Shown here: in pieces, positions 57,631 through 64,000 of the stretch
How positions within the stretch are numbered: position 1 is the stretch's first letter
How the letters are laid out: each line of letters opens with the position of its first letter
NCBI GenBank assembly: GCA_030998015.1
Contig: JARWMV010000007.1
Span: 248,001-312,000 of the forward strand
Length of the DNA: 64,000 nucleotides
From: Ceratorhiza oryzae-sativae
Taxonomy: Eukaryota; Basidiomycota; Agaricomycetes; Cantharellales; Ceratobasidiaceae
Direction: 5' to 3'
Program-made: the position numbers and the translations under genes
Notes under the pieces: generated by a model
Told to the model about the DNA's origin: nothing
The model's input: the letters and a program-made list of their open reading frames with translations, nothing else
Databases searched by the model: none

Positions 57631-60600
57631 CGTAGTTCTGGTAGAGGGGAGGAGCGCGGGACAAGGCGAAACCCACCCCCTCCCTGGTATTTTATACCGC
57701 ATTTTTGCGGTCTCCACGCCTAGCAACTGCCGCTCCATCGTTGCTACAAAAAATTTTACTGTATAGGAGTTGGGCCTCAGACAGGGGGAAGCGGGGCGGT
57801 GGTCTTTTCTCGCGCTCAAGCCGAGGACACTACCCGTAATACTTGTCGCTCATTCCCCGTTTTCGAAGCTTATGGTTTATAATGTCGCGCAGGATCGGTG
57901 CATCGAATTGTGTGCGGCAGACATGTGCTTGACGCGGTGGTGGACGCGTAGAGGGGCGCAGTCACGTGTGGATCAAGTGCCGGGAGTATGGGTCGGAGCA
58001 CGCCAACGATCGGCGAGCGTGCATCCCCCGCCTTGCTTGATCGCGATTGGCTTGTAGTGGAGGCGGCGTAGCCCTTGAGCTTTCCGCATATAGGATCCTT
58101 GGTTGGCAGATTATATTCAGTCTGGGCCTGATACTACTCAAGGCGTGGTTCTTACCCTCCCCAAATGAACCGTCCATATTCGAGGACACTAGTTTCTCCC
58201 ATTCCTATACTGTATTTGGGCACATAAGTTTCATAACATATCTTTGGCAACTTATTTGCGGCACGCACTCTCCTTTCTGGAGAGGCGTAGATGATACCGA
58301 AGGCAACAGCCCACCATAACCCCTGCTGAGCAAATCATGACGATCTGGTTTTGCTCCGCCATCACACAGCCTGCAGTCTAGTGCATGGTAAGCACATCAA
58401 TCGCTCATCCGAACAGGAGAATCAGCATGGGAGACAGGGTGGCTTCATCCAACCGTCCTGTGGATTGACTGGTTCAGGCGATTAAATGGCTTGTACAGTT
58501 AAACGGCACACCCGCGCTTCCTGTTTGGATAATACACATGACACTCGGATATGGCCACATGGCATCAGATCTTGTAACAGCAATAGAATTGGAACCCGGC
58601 TGAATCCGACAAATATGGATCTGATTTTATGGTTTAGGAGACTGCTTTCTACTCCGCCCCATCGTCGGCCCCTGAGCCAGTTTCCTAATACTCCGGGCAA
58701 TGCCCGAAAGACGAGCCTACGCCCCCCTGCCGTCCGACCTCCCGATCGTTTTAGAGCCCCAGAGCGCCCTCCCATGCGACTACATTTGTGCTCCATCCTC
58801 TAGTCTCCCGCGTTTCGTTAGTACCGAAGCAACATTCCTGTTTGTGTTTTCTTTCATCCTTTATAGTAGGCCGATTCGCTCCAAGTATCGCATCAGGTGG
58901 GGGTAGTCTTCCCTGGCTGTAGCAACGCCCTAAAGGATCTCGACGCATCTCCCAGTTCCTAGGTCAGTAGTATGCTCTTGGACGAGAGGGGCGATACCTC
59001 TAAGCAACGGGTAGAAAGTTCATGTGTTCTGTAGCATGTACGAGAAGATCAAGTCAGTAATCGAGTCAAGTGTATATGCTCATTGTATGCGCAACAACAT
59101 TCAGTATGACTCGCTCATAATCGTAGGGTACAAATAAGGGCTCTGCGAGCCCCCCATCCCCATCGATTCACTCAAACATTCACGCTCTTTTGTAAATCTA
59201 CTCTATACTTTTTGTCATATACATTTGGTTTCAGCGCAATGTTGAGCCAGCTTTTAAGCAATCGAGTCACGGTACGAATCTCTGTCCCGCATACATTATT
59301 TCACGCTGTCAGAATCGAAGAATACGATGGATGATATCGGATGACTTCCCATAAGGGCCAAATCTAAGCTAAGCATAAGTTATTAATGTCTGATTACTCC
59401 ACGTTGTAATCACTCCGCCTTTAGAATAGCTTAGCTTTAGTTTTAGCTCTTACGAGAAGTCATCAATTATTAGCTTATAGTTCTTGGTGACAGGTGCGGC
59501 CTAGTTGCTAAAATAGGACCCCCAGAAGGTGTAACTAGGCAGCAGATGTTGGGGTATTCTCCATATCGATTGCACTGCCCGCCTCGTGTCAGCTAAAAGA
59601 CTTCCGGGACACCGACCTCTGTCCGAAACAGGAAACTATCACATGCACGCGGAGCTGAAGGAAGCCCGGAGTGCTCATCATCTTTGTCAGCTATACTTAT
59701 CACCCAAGCGTCTACATGGATTTCGAAGGCCAGCGAAGACGCTCAGGTATTAATAGGACAGCGGAGGTCGTCTTTTCAGAGCCTGTTTCATCTACAGGAT
59801 GGATCACCACGACGTGATTCTTGATGTGAAGGTTGCGAATCGTTGGCCCTTCTGGATCCACCTGTCAAAAACGGGGGTACTCAAAATGCCAGATCGAAAG
59901 TCCCTTTGAGACGATCTTTTATAAACTGATTCGACCGATCCGGATACGGGCGGGATCGGAATCAGAACTGAGATGAATTGCCCCGATCAGTCTGCTGTAG
60001 TAGAAAAATTAATTCTACTCACATCGTTTTCCAAAATAGAAGCATCGGCTCGTTAGAGTCACATAAACAAACTAGGTCGCCTCCTTATAACTCTTTTATC
60101 GCAGATTGCATGCGTGCATGAGCGCATTCAACCCAGAACACTCGCATTGTAGAAATTGGTGAAGAAGAAATAAATGAATCTTAAATTTCCACAATTACAG
60201 AGTATAGAACGCTTAATACATATCCCGGCAATATTCTTAACCCCTGCAGACTGTGTCGAGAATGCTTCGCCGCTTAGCCATGTCAGGCGCACTACATAAT
60301 CGCCTCCCATCCCTCCCCCAAGCCTGCGCCTCTCGCCCCATCTTCGAGCCCGCCTCTACATCCCTAGTTCCACTTTTCCTTTCTCACACATCTAACGTAT
60401 TCTCGACTCTCACAACTTGCAAAGGCTAGCCCCGCGAGTACAGCTTAGCCGCAGAGAGGACTATTAATAGGACTTGTCTTTCTTACCCTTGACGCCATCA
60501 TAGGCTGAGTAGGAATGGTATGATATCGTTATTTCCCTTTGGGTATGACTCATGAAATATGTGATCGAAGAGATTCATCCCTCTTTTATCGTTTATGAGC

Positions 60601-61565
60601 TGGCGACACAATCAGGGACGTACTTTCCTGATTTTCAACGATGTCGATACTCAAGAGTGGCCCTGGGGTTGGCAGACATTTCACTATGTGACGACCGACC
60701 AAAATCAACGCATATATACATGCACCAGCACTTGATACCCAACCAGACTTGGGACGATCAAGAGTTTGTGTCTGCGAGTCTGATTCCTGACTCGGATTCC
60801 GTGAGATCCCTTGCCCAGAAACAATTGGGACAGGTTTTAATTACGTTCTCCACGAGAAATCCGGATATAATTTTTGTACCTGGTTCTGTTGGCTTCCTAC
60901 CATGATTTGTGGGTGCTCAGCCGCGCTCTTGTCGCCAAGTTAACGTGGATTTGGGGCCCCGCGCATATCCACGCTGAGTGACAAATCCAATGGCGCGGAC
61001 AAGAGATGCTCGGCATCACACGAGTCATCACACTAGGCTGACGTATTTCCAAATCACTCATTCAGGAATTGGGACGGATATCAGTCTATCTGACTGCTTC
61101 GTTCTAGCCAAGGTGGGCAAACATGAGTTGGTCATGTTCGTTTGCGGAGAAGCGAACAAAGAAGCATGTGTGAATGGGGGACTCTGTTGCTCCAATCGGA
61201 GACGATAATGTTGATTTGGCTCTCGCGATTCTTCCAGTACCATAGCAGGATCGCCCAACGCCTGTTGATATCCCTTCCGGTTTCGAGCGCACGTGCCCCA
61301 ACCCGATGGATAAACAGAATTTGATTGATCTGAACACAGCCACCAACGTCAAATCTTCGGCAGAGCTAAGCTTATCGTCACTGGTAGAGAAGCCGATTGA
61401 ATTAAAAAGGAAATAGTATGCTTTGGTTATCGTGGTCGTGGACAGCGGGGCGCTATTTTAATTTTGCTTCAGCCGGGGATAAAGGCTGAGCACTCACGCT
61501 CGAGCTCCCCATTTGGTCGTTGCATCCCCCCTTCCGCTCGTTACTACTACACCCGCCCGCGACAG
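57631..61565. other. Long gene-poor region
   Basis: Nearly 4 kb without a recognisable gene on either strand. It contains a palindromic repeat at 59341-59463. Frames up to about 117 codons exist but lack coding features. Confidence 0.5.
59341..59463. repeat. Palindromic/MITE-like inverted repeat, 123 bp
   Basis: The left arm (ATGACTTCCCATAAGGGCC...) and the right arm read on the minus strand (ATGACTTCTCGTAAGAGCT...) match over about 35 bases, through a shared AAGCTAAGC segment. The middle has a second small hairpin (GATTAC...GTAATC). No coding capacity, no obvious target-site duplication. Confidence 0.62.
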
Positions 61566-62742
61566 ATGACTCCGCCATCACTGCATATAGAACTCGACGC
61601 ACCGCCTGTGCCCAGCTTGGCAAGTCTACACTCTTCTTTTCTCTCCCCAAGCGCTAATGATATCCTTGCAGGATCAACAGCAACAACAGCGCCCACACTC
61701 ACTAGCCCCTTCCCCCCGTCGAGAACGCCCACCACTGCGGTCTTCGCCCCTCGCCGGACCGTCGTACGCGTCAGATGGTGCAGGTGGGATTGTCGAACAG
61801 GCTAGCGCGCTCGAGAATGAAATTGCGAGGCGCAAAAGCATGCTGGTAGCCGGGCTCGACGATGAAGAGCTTGCACGGCTCGCAGCACTGTCTCATCCTC
61901 CGCCTCCTTCTCTTTCCGTGTCGAACTGCGAGAAAGACAGCTCTCCCCAACCGTCGCGCCAGAACAGTTCGGACTCGAGCAATGGAGAAGGTCATGAAGT
62001 CCCAAAACGGAAAGCCCGACCGTCATTCATCTCGCTCGCCCCGCCCACCTCGCCCACATCCCTCTCGCCCAACCATCTTCCAGTTCCGCCCCAGACGCTG
62101 CGAAACAGGCACTCGTCGCCGAACATCGCTCGCGCAGTTTCACTTGACACTGTTCGCTCACCTCCGCCTCCAGCTACTCCATCCTTAGACAAGGCTACTG
62201 CCAACTGGATGACATCTGCCCCAGCGCCTTCATTTTCTCGGTCATCCATTCACACCCGGGGCATCGTGCTTCCTGTCAAAGCAGATAGCAAAAGCGGTCA
62301 GCGTATCCGACGTAAAAGCATGCCATCAGCTCCCATAGCGACTAGCCATCTTCGTCACCCACAAGCGCCCGTCCCCCCGCTCCCGGTTCCTGGGCAGATA
62401 AGAATGGCCGAGACAGATATGGACATCGAGGGGCGAGGTCAGGGACAGCCGATACGGCTCAAAAAATCGGTCCGATCGATTCGCTCGTTTTTTCGTCATG
62501 AGCACGACGACAAGGACAAGGAGCACGCGCGAGTTCCTGTCGTTCCCTTTTCTGCGCACTCTCGGTCTCGCGCGAGCTCGGTGTCAGGCGCGTCGGTGCA
62601 GATGCCGCCCACTCCGACCGATAGCGCCGTGGCACTGTCGATCCCTAGCCCCGCGCACATCCCCCCTGACGACCACTCCGAACCGGGCAAAGTGAAACGA
62701 CTCTGGTCGCGTGTCAAACAGGGTATGAAGAAGCTCAAGTGA
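61566..62742 (+). CDS. Uncharacterised Ser/Pro-rich protein, about 370 aa
   Basis: Exon 1 is 42 nt (MTPPSLHIELDAPP). A 64-nt intron (61608-61671) with a CTAATGA branch-like site, a pyrimidine tract and TGCAG end joins it to exon 2 starting DQQQQQRPHS. Exon 2 is open to TGA 62740-62742. The one likely folded part is VEQASALENEIARRKSMLVA with GLDDEELARLAAL, a short helical segment. The remainder is Ser/Pro-rich with many SP sites and basic RRKSMP/RNRHSSPN motifs that look like kinase or 14-3-3 sites. It ends with a basic helix (GKVKRLWSRVKQGMKKLK) that could bind membranes. I do not recognise a family. Confidence 0.65.
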
Positions 62743-64000
62743 GCGCCCAGGTCCTGGACGCTGACACTTGGGCACACGCGGCTGGCCGTACATAGAGTAT
62801 CATATCTGTATTTCGGACGTTCGTTCTGTCGATCCCACAGCATTCGTTGTTTGTTGTTGTCTACTCTGTCATTCGTTTTTTTGTACCTGCCATACTATAT
62901 TGAGGATACCATTCAAATACCCATTGTTCTTGCATTGAAGTGCGCATAACCGGAGGTAAACGCAATTAAGTTAGGGTGCCACAACAGATATGGGATCAAC
63001 GTTTGATGACTAGGGCCAGAAATGCTCACCTAATAGGTGGCTGATAGCCACAACAGCCCTTCCATCTCATGAAACCCTCGAGTAACTGGAAGCTACTTGG
63101 AACTATCAGTGCTTGATTATGATAGCTGATTTTCCGCAGTGTATCTGGCTGATGCTGAAAAACATTGGGAGCTCCCTCATGTTGAAGTTTTGTTTGGATG
63201 CTATCCTCGTTTTCACTGTGCCTCAATCGGTCTAGCCTCCAATGAGGTTTACAGCATCACGCCCACGAGAGCGGCGCGGGCGTGGCTAAACTACCGCGTG
63301 CTAGCACAACCAAAGGACAACCCCTTGAGAAGGCGCTCATGTGTCGAGAAATGTGTTTCACATTCACAACAAAGTCGTAAGCTTGTGATGATCGGGAGGA
63401 ACATAACGGAAAGTGGGGGATAATTCAACATTCAAAACAGCTGCTGGGACGCCTACGTGGGCGAAAAGCGCAGAGACGTGATCGTGTTGCTTTGTGGCCG
63501 CTCATGACTCACCGTTGCTGCAACTAGATTATTTAGACCTCACAATAGTGGTTGACTCATTTTATTACATGTATCTATTTTTTGAGTCTATCTGCCTAAG
63601 ATACCGAGCCAGATGATTGCACTCAGAGAATCTGACTCGATTGTATACAACGGATACCGTGTGTTGCTAACAACTAGACTCCACAGCGAGACACAGTCAA
63701 CCCGACTAGGGAGAGCAAAGTCCTACATCGAAATCTGTGAGTAAAACTGTCAACTATTGGCGTAGATTATAAACATGTGACTCGGACCTGTAGCGAGGCA
63801 GCATGGAGCGGGTTGAAAACTGCTCACTAAGGTTATTATATACTCTACGACAAGCGAACGGCTGGTAGTATCTGCCTGGGCTAACAGGGCAGGGCCACTG
63901 CAACATATATCGTGAGCGCGGGTTTAGTTACCAAATTCATCCCGATTTACGAGTCGGGGAAGCGGACGGTTTATCCTGATCTCAGTCCTCTATATTCGAT
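62743..64000. other. Intergenic to window end
   Basis: No gene recognised in the last 1.25 kb. Confidence 0.5.

Noticed and set aside
1..64000. CRISPR arrays, tRNA or rRNA genes
   Set aside because: No regularly spaced repeats, no convincing tRNA arms and no rRNA-like sequence were found by eye; a tRNA scan was not possible.

Overview
The window looks like nuclear DNA of a filamentous basidiomycete. Genes are broken by many 47-70 nt GT-AG introns, and the gene families are typical of Agaricomycetes (URC4-type uracil catabolism, SLC45-type sugar carrier, GMC oxidoreductase, KCTD-like BTB families, caspase-like expansions). Several products resemble what I know from Rhizoctonia/Ceratobasidiaceae; that placement is inference. 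I see no prokaryotic operons, CRISPR arrays or tRNA/rRNA genes.

Layout. 1-8 kb (minus strand): a secreted GH95 alpha-L-fucosidase/galactosidase gene rich in introns, then an MFS sugar porter. 8.7-14.3 kb (minus): a tandem array of five BTB/POZ paralogues, four intact and one a pseudogene. 14.8-16.7 kb (minus): the accessory subunit of queuine tRNA-ribosyltransferase (QTRT2). 17.1-18.2 kb: a 5'-truncated LINE with target-site duplication and poly(A). 18.4-37.9 kb: three paralogues of a divergent caspase-like family, with an intact Ty1/copia retrotransposon (identical LTRs, 5-bp TSD, half-tRNA-iMet primer site) between the first two; a 130-bp fold-back element, an uncharacterised protein with a possible LRAT/PPPDE-like fold, and a single-pass surface protein lie between the second and third.

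38.4-42.8 kb (minus): URC4 and an SLC45/sucrose-type transporter. 43-47.8 kb (plus): an F-box protein and a secreted GMC oxidoreductase. 48.7-51.7 kb: an uncharacterised membrane/coiled-coil protein (plus) and the ribosome biogenesis factor RPF2 (minus). 52.8-53.1 kb: a small secreted protein. 53-55.5 kb: gene-poor DNA with long G-tracts. 55.6-57.6 kb (minus): a membrane protein with a proline-rich tail. 57.6-61.5 kb: gene-poor DNA with a palindromic repeat. 61.6-62.7 kb (plus): a Ser/Pro-rich protein.

Main points. (1) The GH95 gene carries two 6-nt microexons inside conserved motifs. (2) The caspase-like paralogues share a short last exon of 37-39 codons that simple ORF calling misses. (3) The copia element begins translation inside its tRNA primer-binding site. 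(4) Several otherwise well-conserved genes each have single-base losses, always -1, more suggestive of indel errors in the assembly than of gene death.
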